DNA of 64,000 bases, from NCBI RefSeq assembly GCF_900142575.1, contig NZ_FRBI01000025.1, forward strand, positions 1-64,000, written 5' to 3'. The position numbers and the translations under genes are program-made. Of this stretch, positions 17,532 through 26,746 are shown one piece after another. Each line of letters starts with the position of its first letter. Within the stretch, counting starts at the first letter, position 1. The stretch is from Actinacidiphila paucisporea. GTDB lineage: Bacteria > Actinomycetota > Actinomycetes > Streptomycetales > Streptomycetaceae. The notes beneath the pieces were generated by a model. It made no database searches. It was not told where the DNA came from and saw nothing but the letters and a program-made list of their open reading frames with translations.

Positions 17532-18469
17532 GGTTTTCCGCCCCGCACGGACGTCCGCGTCGTGACCGTCAGGGTCTTGGCGTCCTCGGCCAGGGCCAGG
17601 GCTACGGCGGTCACCTCGACGTCGCCCGTCCGCTCCGGGTGGGTGCCGCCGCACCACGTGCGGTGGGTGCCTTCGGGCAGCGTGCACTCCCAGGTGCGGC
17701 GGTCCTCCAGGCGGTCGCCGTTCGTGCCGACCGCGATGGGCGCGTCGGCGGCGAGCCAGCCGGACACGGTGGCGGAGACCTCCGCCTGTACGTCCGCGAG
17801 CCGTTCGCCGAGGTCGGTCGCGACGAAGCCGCGCCGGCGCAGCGAAGAGCCGAGCCGGTGGACGTCGGTGCTGCCGCTCTCGGTGAGCCGTGACGAGGCG
17901 ATCGCCATGCCGTCGAAGTCCGGCCGGCCCAGGCCGTCGACGGCGACCGGCTTGCGCCACAGGTCGCGCAGCGCCGCGTTGAGACCCAGACCGACCAGGT
18001 GGCAGGCACTGTGGGCCGCGCTGAGTGCCTGCCGCCGGGGTACGTCCACCCGCAACTCGGCCCGCTCCCCGATCAGATCGCGGGCCTCCCCGTCGTCCAG
18101 CTCCGCGTCCAGCACGTGCGCGGCGTACCAGTGGTGCCCCTCCCCGCCCCGGCGCACCGGGATGTCCCGGCCCACGTGGACCGGTCCGCCGTCGACCGAG
18201 CGGGCCGCGGTCAGGCAGTCCGCCACCGGCAGGCGGACACCGCCGACTTCCAGGTGGCCGCTGTCGCCCGGCTGGTCGGGCCAGGTGTGGTCGACCGGGT
18301 GAAAGGGCGTCAGGTCGGCGATCACCCACCAGGCGCCGGCCGGCACGCCGGACGGCCCGTCCGTGTCCGAGGGAGCAGGTGCGGACGGCGGCAGCCGCCG
18401 GACGTCCAGGATGCGGGCGGTCGCCTCGGAGCAGCGGTCGGGGAAGACGACGCGGGTGGAGCTGTACAT
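17522..18469 (-). CDS. AlaX-like alanyl-tRNA editing protein
   Basis: A 315-aa relative of the alanyl-tRNA synthetase editing domain, a zinc-dependent hydrolase that removes wrongly attached amino acids (Ser, Gly) from tRNA-Ala. Metal-binding motifs are both present: HSACH (His153, His157) and CGGTH (Cys273, His277). TPFHPVDHTWPDQPGD near residues 54-69 matches the family N-terminus. The ATG at 18469 begins MYSSTRVVF; upstream frame extension is not family-like. It lies between an amino-acid hydroxylase gene and a small TPR-like gene. With the hydroxylase next to it, editing of a modified amino acid is possible; this is inference. Confidence 0.8.
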   Translation of the reverse strand: MYSSTRVVFPDRCSEATARILDVRRLPPSAPAPSDTDGPSGVPAGAWWVIADLTPFHPVDHTWPDQPGDSGHLEVGGVRLPVADCLTAARSVDGGPVHVGRDIPVRRGGEGHHWYAAHVLDAELDDGEARDLIGERAELRVDVPRRQALSAAHSACHLVGLGLNAALRDLWRKPVAVDGLGRPDFDGMAIASSRLTESGSTDVHRLGSSLRRRGFVATDLGERLADVQAEVSATVSGWLAADAPIAVGTNGDRLEDRRTWECTLPEGTHRTWCGGTHPERTGDVEVTAVALALAEDAKTLTVTTRTSVRGGKPWQ

Positions 18470-18560
18470 GGGGAACACGGTGTCCTCGGGGGAGTGCGGG
18501 TGGGGGTGGCGTGGCGGCCGGTGGCGGGATCCGCGGGCGGCCGCCACGCGGAGCGGAGGG

Positions 18561-19616
18561 TCAGGAGAAGGCCGCCGACACGGTGCGCCCGTTGCCAGGC
18601 CGGGCGTGCCGGGTGCGCGCCGGATCGGCGGTGACGAAGCTGCGGCTGACGAAGCGGTCCGTTCCGTCGTAGCGCGGGGTGAAGACCGAACGGCCGTGCA
18701 TGGCACGCCGGTTGTCCACCAGCAGCATGTGGCCGGGGCGCAGGGACAGGCCGATCCTGCGGGCCTGGTAGATCTCCTGGATGCGTTCGCGCAGCAACTC
18801 GGCGAGTGCCGACGTCCCCCGCATCAGGTCGTGGTCGAAGACGACGAAGGGGTCGTCCTCGGCCCCGTGCAGGATGGCCAGCGGTCCGCGCCGCGTGCCC
18901 AGCGCGAAGGCGTGCCCGTCGGTCAGGAACGACGCGTCCACGGTCGTCGTCCACCGCTGCTCGCGCAGCGCCCGGCGCTCGTCCGCGGTCAGCGCCGCGC
19001 ACAATTCGCGCGCCGGCAGCAGGTAGGTCAGCGCGTCGGGCTGACCGCGCAGGCAGGCCAGGCTGATCCAGTCGGGGAGCAGCGGGCTGAACGCCTGCTC
19101 GGTGTGGAGTTCGAGTTCCGCGGCCGAGCTCTGGCTGGTCTGGGACGTCGCCAGCGCCCGGCTGGGCACCATGTCCTGGAAGAGCCAGCCGTGCCCCTCG
19201 GCCTCGTAGGCCAGGGTGTGGCCCACGCACTCGTTCAGCAGCGCCTGCGCCCGGCTGGTCACGGTGGTCCCGGCGACGCAGTTCCGGTTGTCCGGCGGGG
19301 TCGGCGGTATGTGCGGCGGCAGGGGCAGCCCGGCGATCAGCAGGTGCCCGTTGTCCACCGTGCCCCAGGAGAAGGCCGCCAGGCGGTCCCTGACGCGGGG
19401 CGGTACGGCGGCGGCGGCATGCCGCGCCTGCCGGCAGAAGCGCAGCGGCTCGGTGCGGGGGTCGGCCGTGAGGGCCTGCGTCGCCGCGGCGAGCGCCGAC
19501 CTCTCGTCGGGGTCGAGCAGGAGGACGGAGTCCGCCGGCGCCGGGTCCTGGAGGGTGGCGGGGGCGGTGGCGGGTTTGGTGGCGGGCGGCTGGTCGGTTA
19601 CGTGGTGCGTGGTCAT
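18561..19616 (-). CDS. TauD/clavaminate-synthase-like Fe(II)/2-oxoglutarate oxygenase
   Basis: A 351-aa oxygenase. Iron ligands are visible as HTE (His171, Glu173) and distal His307 in RRAMHG, with a 2-oxoglutarate-binding Arg nearby in DRFVSRSF. Use of Glu in HxE rather than HxD is typical of the clavaminate synthase / arginine and asparagine beta-hydroxylase branch (VioC-like), which hydroxylates free or carrier-bound amino acids. The ATG at 19616 has GGGGGAGA just upstream; the longer frame is rejected. The neighbours are an AlaX-like tRNA editing gene downstream and a TPR-CHAT protease upstream. No NRPS or other biosynthetic genes are in view, so the product is unknown. Confidence 0.82.
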   Translation of the reverse strand: MTTHHVTDQPPATKPATAPATLQDPAPADSVLLLDPDERSALAAATQALTADPRTEPLRFCRQARHAAAAVPPRVRDRLAAFSWGTVDNGHLLIAGLPLPPHIPPTPPDNRNCVAGTTVTSRAQALLNECVGHTLAYEAEGHGWLFQDMVPSRALATSQTSQSSAAELELHTEQAFSPLLPDWISLACLRGQPDALTYLLPARELCAALTADERRALREQRWTTTVDASFLTDGHAFALGTRRGPLAILHGAEDDPFVVFDHDLMRGTSALAELLRERIQEIYQARRIGLSLRPGHMLLVDNRRAMHGRSVFTPRYDGTDRFVSRSFVTADPARTRHARPGNGRTVSAAFS

Positions 19617-19808
19617 CGTCTCCCCCTGAAGACTGGTCAGGCTCGGCGTCGCGCCCGCGTCCCGGGGCGCGTCGCGATGGAGCTGTTCCGATGCTGGCCA
19701 GCCGTTCCGACCACCGGCAAGGCGAGGGGGCGTACGGCAATGTGCGGGATCGTGCGGCGCCCGCGCACGCACGCGGTCCGTCCCGCACCCGGCCGTCCGG
19801 CCCGGCCC

Positions 19809-22800
19809 TCATCTGCCGAAGTGCAGGTGCGACGCCCACAGCCGGGGATTCGCCGGATAGCGCCGACGCAGCTCGCGCACCGCGCGGTGCAGGGCGTCGG
19901 CGGGAGTGCGGCGGTCGTCGGCGAGCAGCGGGTAGAGCCGCTCCGCGACCTCCAGCGACCACTGGTCGCCCACCGGCCACAGCGTCCCGATGACGTGCCG
20001 GAATCCGATGAGCTGGAAGGCCGCCGCGATGTGCAGGGACTCGTCGGGCAGTCCGGCGCCGCCGAAGGCACTGCTGCACGAGGACAGGTAGGCCAGGTGC
20101 GCGCCCGTCAGGTCGCCGTCGGCCAGGTCGCGTATCCGCAGGGGTCCGTCGTGCAGCAGCAGCGCCCCGGCGGAGGGGTCGGCCGGGTCGGTCACCGAGT
20201 GGCAGGCGAAGTGGGCCCAGTCGCTTCCCGGGAGCGCCGCGAGCACCGCCGCCCGGGTCGCGTCGCGGTCCGCGCAGGGGCTGCCGGGCCTGCCCAGCAG
20301 CCGGTGGACCGCATGGGCCTCGGGCACCGCGTGCTCCAGGCGGCGGGCGCCGGGCGCCTGCGTCACCCCCACGGCGAGCAGGCGGCCACCGCCGGCGGCG
20401 GGGCGGCCGTCCGCGTACCGGAGGATCCGCGCGGTGGGTGTGTACGACGAGACCGCGCGGTCCATCACGGAGCTGCCGGCGTCAGCCGGTCCGTCGTGGT
20501 GGCCCGCGGCGTGCAGCGGCAGCAGGGCCAGCGGGCCGGTGGGCATCCAGGTGATCCGCGGCCACGGCTGCCCGGGAGGCGGCGGCCCGGTCAGGCCGAG
20601 AGCGCGCAGCACCGGCTCGGTGACGTCCTCCCACAACTCCGCCAGTACGGTGCGCAGCCGCCCGGCCGTGGTCCAGTCGTCGTCCCGCACCGCGTCGAGC
20701 ACCGCGGTCGCCCAGCCCGCCGCCTTGGCGAAGTCGAGGTCCGGCAGCGGCAGCGCGCGTACGTCCGTGCCGCGGGCCATCAGCGCGTCGCACCGGTGCC
20801 GGGAGACGTTGACGGCGACCAGCACCCCGGCGCCGTCGGCGACCGGAACCGCCGCGGCGACCCGCGGGCGGCCGCCGGTCAGCGCCTCCCAGGCACGGGC
20901 CGCGTCCCGGCGGGGGGCCAGCGGGTCGGCGAGGGGGAGGCCCGCACCGGGTTCGTCGCCGGAGGATCCGGCCGGCGGCACGTCGATGCTCAGGACCCTG
21001 CGCAACCGGTCCAACTCGTCGGCCACCGCCGCCGGGTACGCACCGGGCTCGGTGCGGTAGTCCAGGCCCTGGCCGAGGAGCACACCGCGGGCCTGCTCCA
21101 GCAGCGCGAGCGCCCGCGGCGGATCGCCCAACTCCACCGCGACGGCAGCGGCGTCCGAGCCGAGGCCCGCCAGCCGGCGCAGCTGCGCCTGGCCGCTGAC
21201 GCGGGCGAGTGCCCGGTGGGCGACCCGCGGCAGCAGCCCGACCGCGCCGGACAGCGCGGCGTCCGCGGCCTGCCAGCGGTCCCGGCGCACTTCGCAGGCG
21301 GCCTGCGACTGGGCGGCCGCGGCCCGCCACAGCGGGGTCGCGGTCTCGGCGGCCGCGCACTGGGCGTACGCCCGCACCGCGCGTTCGGCCATCGGTCCGT
21401 GCGGCAGGCCGGCCGCCGCCCGGTCCAGGGCGCGGGCCAGATTCAGCAGGAAAGGGGCGCGGCCCGGGTGGCCTGCCGGCACCCCGTCGACTGCCGCCTG
21501 CCCCAGCCGCAGGGCCTCCGCCAGATCCTCGTCGCGGCCCTGCGAGGCGTGCAGGGCGAGCAGCGGGGCGACCGTGTTCGACCGGAAGCCCGCCAGGTCG
21601 GCCGCCGTCGCCCCGGCCGCTGCCGCCGCCGACAGGCACACGCGCCCGGTGTCGACGGCGGCGGCCAGATCGCCCGGCTCTTCGAGCAGTTCGTAGCGAC
21701 GGAAGTAGCTCAGCGCCAGATCGGAGAGGTAGCCGGGCAGGGTCAGCGGGGTGCCGGTCGAGGCCTCCACCGCCTGCCGGTTGACCTCGATCGCCTCGTC
21801 GATGTCGCGCCGGTCGCCGGTCGCCTCGAACCTGCGGACCAGCAGGGCGCCGAGATTGGCCAGCCGCCTGGGCCGCCGCACGTCCCCGGTCGGTCCCGCG
21901 ACCGCGCGGGCCAGCGTCACCGCCTGGTCGAGGTCGGCCAGTTCACGGTCGCTCTCGAAACGGACCCGCAGCGCGTTGGCGAGGTTGTGCAGCAGCCCGG
22001 GCCTGTCGGTGGCGCCTTCCGGGGTCGACCGGGCGGCCTCGCGCGCGAGGGCCACCGCCGCGGTGAGGTCCTCCTCGGCGCCGTTCCGGTCGAAGCGGCG
22101 CATCAGCGCCAGGCCGAGCAGTGACGCGTGCCGTGCCGCCTCCCGGCTGCCGGGCCGCGAGGCGGCGAGCGCCTCGTCGGCCAGTTCCACCGCCCGGGCC
22201 AGGTCCGCCTCGCGCCCCGCCGTCTCGTAGCGGGTGCGCAGCAGCGAGCACAGGATGCCGAGGAAGCGGGCGCGGCGGGGGCTGCCCGGCGCCGCCGACC
22301 GGACCGCCCGGCGGGCGGCGACCAGCGCCGCCGCCAGGTCGCGCGAGCGTCCGCTCGCCAGGAAGACGCGCTGCAGGGCGAGGGCGAGCCCGGCTCGGGC
22401 GTCGGCGCGGACCGCGTCGGTGGCCGCCGACGCGACGGCGGCCCGCAGCTGGACCACGGCCGTGCCCAGCAGCTCGGGATCCGCGCCGAGCACCGACTCG
22501 CTGACCTGTACGGCGGCCAGGTTGACCAGCGCGGGCGCCCGGCCCGGATCACCCTCCCTCGCCAGGCGCACGGCCGTGGAGCACCATCGCCCGGCCGCCG
22601 TGAGATCGGGGCGGCGCCCGTGCCTGCGGTACCGCTCGTGCAGGGCCGCGCCCAGGTTCGCCGCGGCGCCGAAGAGCGCGGGATGGCCGTCGAGTGCGGT
22701 GGCCGCCGCCTGCGTCAGGGTGACGGCCTCGTCGAGTGCCGCGTCGTCCGCTCCCGCCCGGTGGTGCTCGACCAGGAGTACGGCCAACTCGCCCGCGATC

Positions 22801-23612
22801 CTTGCCCGGTCGGGATGGTCGTCCGGCAGCAGCGGCAGCGCCGTACGCAGGATGCCGACCGCCTCGCGCAGCGCCGCGGTGTCGCCGCCTGTGCGGTGCA
22901 GGTCACCCAGCGCGGCGGCCAGCCGCCACTGGGTCAGGGCCCGGTCCGGGTGCTCCCGCGGCATCTCCCGCAGGGCCTGGCGCAGTTCGCCGAGGAGGCG
23001 GTCGTGATCGGCCCCGCTCGCGGCCGCGCGGGAGGCCAGGTTCCGCTCGAAGGCGGCCAGGCTCGACCGTATCGTCGCCAGGTGCGGGCTGTTCTGCGGC
23101 GCCGCCGCGAGTGCCGCGCGGCCGAGCCGTACCGCGTCCTCCAGATCGGCGCCGCTCCCGCTGCCCAGGCCGCGGCGGTGCACCAGGACGGCGTGGTTGA
23201 GCAGCACCGCGCACCGGTCGGGATCATCGAGGGGCACCGTGCGAGCGGCCTCCCGCGCGGCCTCGACGGCGCCTTCGAGGTCACCGGCGTCACCGGTGCC
23301 CTCCGCGACGGCCTTGAGGGCGAGGGCGAGGTTGTTCGACGTGGCGAATCGCAGCGGCCCGGTGGGTCCGCAGGCGAGCGCCGCCCGCCCGGCCGCGACG
23401 GACACCCGCAGCATGTCGGCGCCGCCCCGCCGTTGGAAGGCGTTCAGGGCCACCCGGGCCAGCTCCGCGAGAAGGGCGACCCGGTGCGTCCGCGCCGGCT
23501 CCTCACCCGGCCGCGCGCGCTCCAGGAGGGCGAGCGTGCGCAGCAGCAGGTCCGCGTCGGCTTCCGGGGCCCGCCCCGCCCGCAGCAGAGCCAGATACGC
23601 GTACGCCTCCAC
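19809..23612 (-). CDS. TPR-CHAT caspase-like protease (1267 aa)
   Basis: A very long soluble protein. Residues 1 to about 930 are helical TPR-like repeats rich in AR, AL and DL pairs, used for binding a partner or ligand. The C-terminal third is a CHAT domain, a caspase-fold cysteine peptidase. The catalytic dyad is intact: His1138 in FACHS and Cys1179 in SSCSSAFGG, followed by the conserved AFQLIGFRHVIGTLWPV strand and a terminal ALHRAVRELRR helix. The GTG at 23612 is the first possible start, four codons after an in-frame stop, and has no clear ribosome-binding site, so the true start could be downstream. TPR-CHAT proteins are known as proteases switched on by a sensor (for example with type III-E CRISPR effectors). 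Its partner here is unknown. Confidence 0.88.
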   Translation of the reverse strand: MEAYAYLALLRAGRAPEADADLLLRTLALLERARPGEEPARTHRVALLAELARVALNAFQRRGGADMLRVSVAAGRAALACGPTGPLRFATSNNLALALKAVAEGTGDAGDLEGAVEAAREAARTVPLDDPDRCAVLLNHAVLVHRRGLGSGSGADLEDAVRLGRAALAAAPQNSPHLATIRSSLAAFERNLASRAAASGADHDRLLGELRQALREMPREHPDRALTQWRLAAALGDLHRTGGDTAALREAVGILRTALPLLPDDHPDRARIAGELAVLLVEHHRAGADDAALDEAVTLTQAAATALDGHPALFGAAANLGAALHERYRRHGRRPDLTAAGRWCSTAVRLAREGDPGRAPALVNLAAVQVSESVLGADPELLGTAVVQLRAAVASAATDAVRADARAGLALALQRVFLASGRSRDLAAALVAARRAVRSAAPGSPRRARFLGILCSLLRTRYETAGREADLARAVELADEALAASRPGSREAARHASLLGLALMRRFDRNGAEEDLTAAVALAREAARSTPEGATDRPGLLHNLANALRVRFESDRELADLDQAVTLARAVAGPTGDVRRPRRLANLGALLVRRFEATGDRRDIDEAIEVNRQAVEASTGTPLTLPGYLSDLALSYFRRYELLEEPGDLAAAVDTGRVCLSAAAAAGATAADLAGFRSNTVAPLLALHASQGRDEDLAEALRLGQAAVDGVPAGHPGRAPFLLNLARALDRAAAGLPHGPMAERAVRAYAQCAAAETATPLWRAAAAQSQAACEVRRDRWQAADAALSGAVGLLPRVAHRALARVSGQAQLRRLAGLGSDAAAVAVELGDPPRALALLEQARGVLLGQGLDYRTEPGAYPAAVADELDRLRRVLSIDVPPAGSSGDEPGAGLPLADPLAPRRDAARAWEALTGGRPRVAAAVPVADGAGVLVAVNVSRHRCDALMARGTDVRALPLPDLDFAKAAGWATAVLDAVRDDDWTTAGRLRTVLAELWEDVTEPVLRALGLTGPPPPGQPWPRITWMPTGPLALLPLHAAGHHDGPADAGSSVMDRAVSSYTPTARILRYADGRPAAGGGRLLAVGVTQAPGARRLEHAVPEAHAVHRLLGRPGSPCADRDATRAAVLAALPGSDWAHFACHSVTDPADPSAGALLLHDGPLRIRDLADGDLTGAHLAYLSSCSSAFGGAGLPDESLHIAAAFQLIGFRHVIGTLWPVGDQWSLEVAERLYPLLADDRRTPADALHRAVRELRRRYPANPRLWASHLHFGR

Positions 23613-23894
23613 CCGCGCAGCCTACGGCGGGGCGCCGTGCGGGGCGGGTGAACGGGCGTCACCGGGTACGGAGCGGTGAGCGGGCGGCCGCGGGCGAGCA
23701 CGGCCGCGGTGACGACGTACATCGACGATCTCCTCGCGAAGACCGGGTGCGCGACCGTGCCCGGGCGGCCGGATACGCCTGCCGGGAGGGCATCACCTGA
23801 TGGGGTGAACGTTTCGGGTTGTTGGACCAGGATCTTCCCGCTCTGTCCATGATTGGGCACACGGCCCATCCGGCTGTGGAACGAGGAGAGTTCG

Positions 23895-24365
23895 GTGGAC
23901 AAGCACGACGGTGGCGACCCTCTGGGGCTGCGGGTGGACGACCCGTGGCGGGACGCCGAAGGAGCAGGGCTCTGGGTGCCCGACCAGGGGGTGCCCGCCG
24001 CGCCACCGGTCGCGGTGCCGCCGGCTGAGGCGGGGGACCGGGAGGGGGTCTTCGTGGAGGTGCAGCACAGCGCGGCCTTCCAGGAGGTGCGGGACCGCTA
24101 TCGCGGGTTCGTGTTCCCTGTCGCGGCGGCCTTCGTGGCCTGGTATCTGCTCTACCTCGTGCTGGCCACCACCGCACCGGGGCTGATGGGACGCCAGGTC
24201 GCGGGGGAGGTGAACGTGGCGATGGTCGCCGGGCTGGCGCAGTTCGCCACGACGTTCCTGCTGACCTGGGCGTATGTCAGACACGCGAGGCTGCGCAGGG
24301 ACCGGGCGGCGCTGGATCTGCGGTGGACGCTGGCGACCAGGACCGGACAGGAGCGGGTGCGGTGA
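23895..24365 (+). CDS. DUF485 membrane protein (partner of ActP)
   Basis: 156 aa from a GTG preceded by AGGAGAG. Residues 1-65 are hydrophilic; two transmembrane helices follow (FPVAAAFVAWYLLYLVL and VAGLAQFATTFLLTWAYV), with a basic tail. HSAAFQEVRDRYRGFVFP is characteristic of the DUF485/YjcH family. It overlaps the symporter start by 4 bases (GTGA), so the two are co-translated. DUF485 proteins are small companions of acetate/monocarboxylate sodium symporters; their exact job is unsettled. Confidence 0.87.
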   Translation: MDKHDGGDPLGLRVDDPWRDAEGAGLWVPDQGVPAAPPVAVPPAEAGDREGVFVEVQHSAAFQEVRDRYRGFVFPVAAAFVAWYLLYLVLATTAPGLMGRQVAGEVNVAMVAGLAQFATTFLLTWAYVRHARLRRDRAALDLRWTLATRTGQERVR

Positions 24366-26026
24366 GCGGCGGGCGGATGGCGGCCGGCCTGTATCTGGCC
24401 GATTCGGCGGGGGAGCACCAGGGCCTGGCGGTGGTGCTGTTCACGGTGTTCGTGTCGGTGACGCTGGCGATCACCGCGTGGGCGGGGCGGCGGCGCAGCT
24501 CGTCGGAGGAGTTCTTCACCGGCGGGCGGATGTTCTCCCCGATGGAGAACGGCTTCGCGATCGCCGGCGACTACATGTCGGCGGCGTCCTTCCTCGGCAT
24601 CTCGGGGCTGATCGCGCTGTTCGGCTACGACGGGCTGCTCTACTCGGTGGGATTCCTGGTGGCGTGGCTGGTGGTGCTCATGCTGGTGGCGGAGCTGGTC
24701 CGCAACTGCGGGCGCTACACCCTGGCCGACGTACTGTCGGCGAGGATGCGGCAGCGGCCGGTGCGGGTCGCGGCGGGCACCTCGTCGGTGGTGGTGTCGG
24801 TGCTCTACCTGGTGGCGCAGATGGTCGGCGCGGGCAGCCTGGTCGGGCTGCTGATCGGCGGCGAGGGGGCGGCGGCCAGGACGTGGGCGGTGATCGGCGT
24901 CGGGGCGCTGATGGTCTTCTACGTGTCCTTCGGCGGGATGCGGGCCACCACCTGGATCCAGATCGTGAAGACGGTGCTGCTGATCGGCGGCACGGTGATG
25001 CTCACCGTGATGGTGCTGGTGCGCTTCCACGGCAATGTCGACGACCTGCTGCACTCGGCGGCCACCGGCAGCGGGCACGGGGAGGCGTTCCTGGCGCCGG
25101 GGCTGAAGTACGGCGGGAGCTGGACGTCGCGGCTGGACTTCATCAGCCTCGGCCTCGCGCTGGTCCTGGGCACGGCGGGGCTGCCGCACATCCTGTCGCG
25201 CTTCTACACGGTGCCGACCGCCCGGTCGGCGCGGCGGTCGGTGGTGTGGGCGATCGGGCTGATCGGGTCCTTCTACCTGATGACGATCGTGCTCGGCTTC
25301 GGCGCCGCGGCGGTCGTCGGGTCGGGCACCGTGCGGGAGTCGAACGCGGCGGGCAACACCGCGGTGCCGCTGCTGGCCGAGGCGCTCGGCGGCGGGTCGG
25401 GGTCGACGTGGGGGACGGTGCTCTTCGCGGTGGTCGGCGCGGTGGCCTTCGCGACCATCCTCGCGGTGGTGGCCGGTATCACCCTGGCGTCGTCCGCCTC
25501 GGTGGCCCACGACCTCTACACCGCGCTGCGCCGGCCCGCGGCCAGGCACGGGCGGCGCGATCCGGCCGAGGCCGCGATGGAGGAGGACGAGGTGCGGGTG
25601 GCGCGCTTCGCGGCGGTGGGCATCGGTGCGGTGGCCATCGCGCTGAGCCTGCTGGCGCAGGACCAGAACATCGCCTTCCTTGTCGGCCTGGCCTTCGCGG
25701 TGGCGGCGTCCGCGAACCTGCCGGCGCTGCTGTACTCGCTGTTCTGGCGGCGTTTCACCACCCGGGGCTCGGTGTGGGCGGTCTACGGCGGGCTGGTGCC
25801 CGCGCTGCTGCTCGTCGTGCTGTCGCCGGTGGTGTCGGGCCGGCCGGACGCGCTCTTCCCCGGGGTCGACTTCCACGTCTTCCCGCTGCAGAATCCGGGC
25901 CTGATCTCGATCCCGCTGGGCTTCCTGGCGGGATGGCTCGGCACGGTGCTCTCGCCCGAGCCCGCCGACCCGGGCCGGTACGCCGAGACGGAGGTCCGGT
26001 CCCTCACCGGGGCGGGGGCGGTCTAG
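24362..26026 (+). CDS. actP: Cation/acetate symporter (SSS family, ActP-like)
   Basis: A 554-aa polytopic membrane protein with about 13 helices. EEFFTGGRMFSPMENGFAIAGDYMSAASFLGISG is split here into its two landmarks, FFTGGR and GDYMSAASFLG, both diagnostic of ActP-type sodium:solute symporters; GTAGLPHILSRFYTVP and LAVVAGITLASSASVAHDLY also fit. It would take up acetate or other short monocarboxylates using the sodium gradient. The GTG start overlaps the DUF485 stop. It converges with the response regulator 21 bases away, and the nearby two-component system may control it. Confidence 0.9.
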   Translation: MSGGRMAAGLYLADSAGEHQGLAVVLFTVFVSVTLAITAWAGRRRSSSEEFFTGGRMFSPMENGFAIAGDYMSAASFLGISGLIALFGYDGLLYSVGFLVAWLVVLMLVAELVRNCGRYTLADVLSARMRQRPVRVAAGTSSVVVSVLYLVAQMVGAGSLVGLLIGGEGAAARTWAVIGVGALMVFYVSFGGMRATTWIQIVKTVLLIGGTVMLTVMVLVRFHGNVDDLLHSAATGSGHGEAFLAPGLKYGGSWTSRLDFISLGLALVLGTAGLPHILSRFYTVPTARSARRSVVWAIGLIGSFYLMTIVLGFGAAAVVGSGTVRESNAAGNTAVPLLAEALGGGSGSTWGTVLFAVVGAVAFATILAVVAGITLASSASVAHDLYTALRRPAARHGRRDPAEAAMEEDEVRVARFAAVGIGAVAIALSLLAQDQNIAFLVGLAFAVAASANLPALLYSLFWRRFTTRGSVWAVYGGLVPALLLVVLSPVVSGRPDALFPGVDFHVFPLQNPGLISIPLGFLAGWLGTVLSPEPADPGRYAETEVRSLTGAGAV

Positions 26027-26047
26027 AACCGGGGCTGAGCCGGCCGG

Positions 26048-26746
26048 TCAGTCGGTCCGGGCCCAGGCGTAGCGGTGCTCGGGGCGGCCGGTGTCGCCGT
26101 ACTTCAGGGTGAGGCGCAGCCGGCCGGCCTGCTCCAGGTGCTTGAGGTAGCGCTGGGCGGTGGACCGGCTCAGTCCGGCGCGTTCGGCCACCTCGTGGGC
26201 GGACAGCGGGTGCGGCGCCGCCCTGAGCACCCGGCGGATCAGGTCGGCGGTGGGCGCCGATTGGCCCTTGGGCAGGGCGGCGGGCGCCGCCGACGCGGTG
26301 CGCAGCGCGCCGAATATCCGGTCGACCTGCTCCTGCCCGGCCTCACCGCCGCCGCCCCCGACGACGCCGTCCAGGGTGCGGCGCAGTGCGGCGTACGCGT
26401 CGAGCTTGGCCCGCAGGCCCGCGAAGCCGAACGGCTTGACCAGATACTGCAGCACGCCGAAGCGCATCGCGGCCTGCACGGTCGCCACGTCCCTGGCGGC
26501 CGTCACCATGATCACGTCGGCGTGGTGGCCCAGCTGCCGCATCCGGCGGACCAGCGTCAGCCCGGTCTCGTCCGGCAGGTAGTGGTCGAGCAGCACCAGG
26601 TCGATCCGGTGGCGCTCCAGGGTGGCGAGTGCCTGCGCCGCGGTGTGCGCCCGGGCCGCCACCCGGAAGCCGGGGACCTTGCCGACGTAGGCGGAGTTGA
26701 TCTCGGCGACCCGGAAGTCGTCGTCCACGACCAGCACATCGATCAT
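26048..26746 (-). CDS. CitB/DcuR-type response regulator
   Basis: 232 aa. The receiver domain (1-120) has acidic pocket Asp8-10, phospho-acceptor Asp54 in VLLDHYLPD and Lys104 in YLVKPF. A C-terminal winged HTH (about 170-225, HPLSAHEVAERAGLSRSTAQRY) is of the type found in DpiA/DcuR/CitT regulators of carboxylate use. The ATG overlaps the kinase TGA as ATGA, with GGAGGTG upstream, so the pair is translated together. Candidate operators are the dyads at 28466-28535 between the kinase and the ABC genes. Confidence 0.9.
   Translation of the reverse strand: MIDVLVVDDDFRVAEINSAYVGKVPGFRVAARAHTAAQALATLERHRIDLVLLDHYLPDETGLTLVRRMRQLGHHADVIMVTAARDVATVQAAMRFGVLQYLVKPFGFAGLRAKLDAYAALRRTLDGVVGGGGGEAGQEQVDRIFGALRTASAAPAALPKGQSAPTADLIRRVLRAAPHPLSAHEVAERAGLSRSTAQRYLKHLEQAGRLRLTLKYGDTGRPEHRYAWARTD

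Noticed and set aside
18363-22124. 1253-codon plus-strand open frame
   Set aside because: Antisense to the oxygenase and TPR-CHAT genes, with repetitive Gly/Arg/Val content and no recognisable domain.
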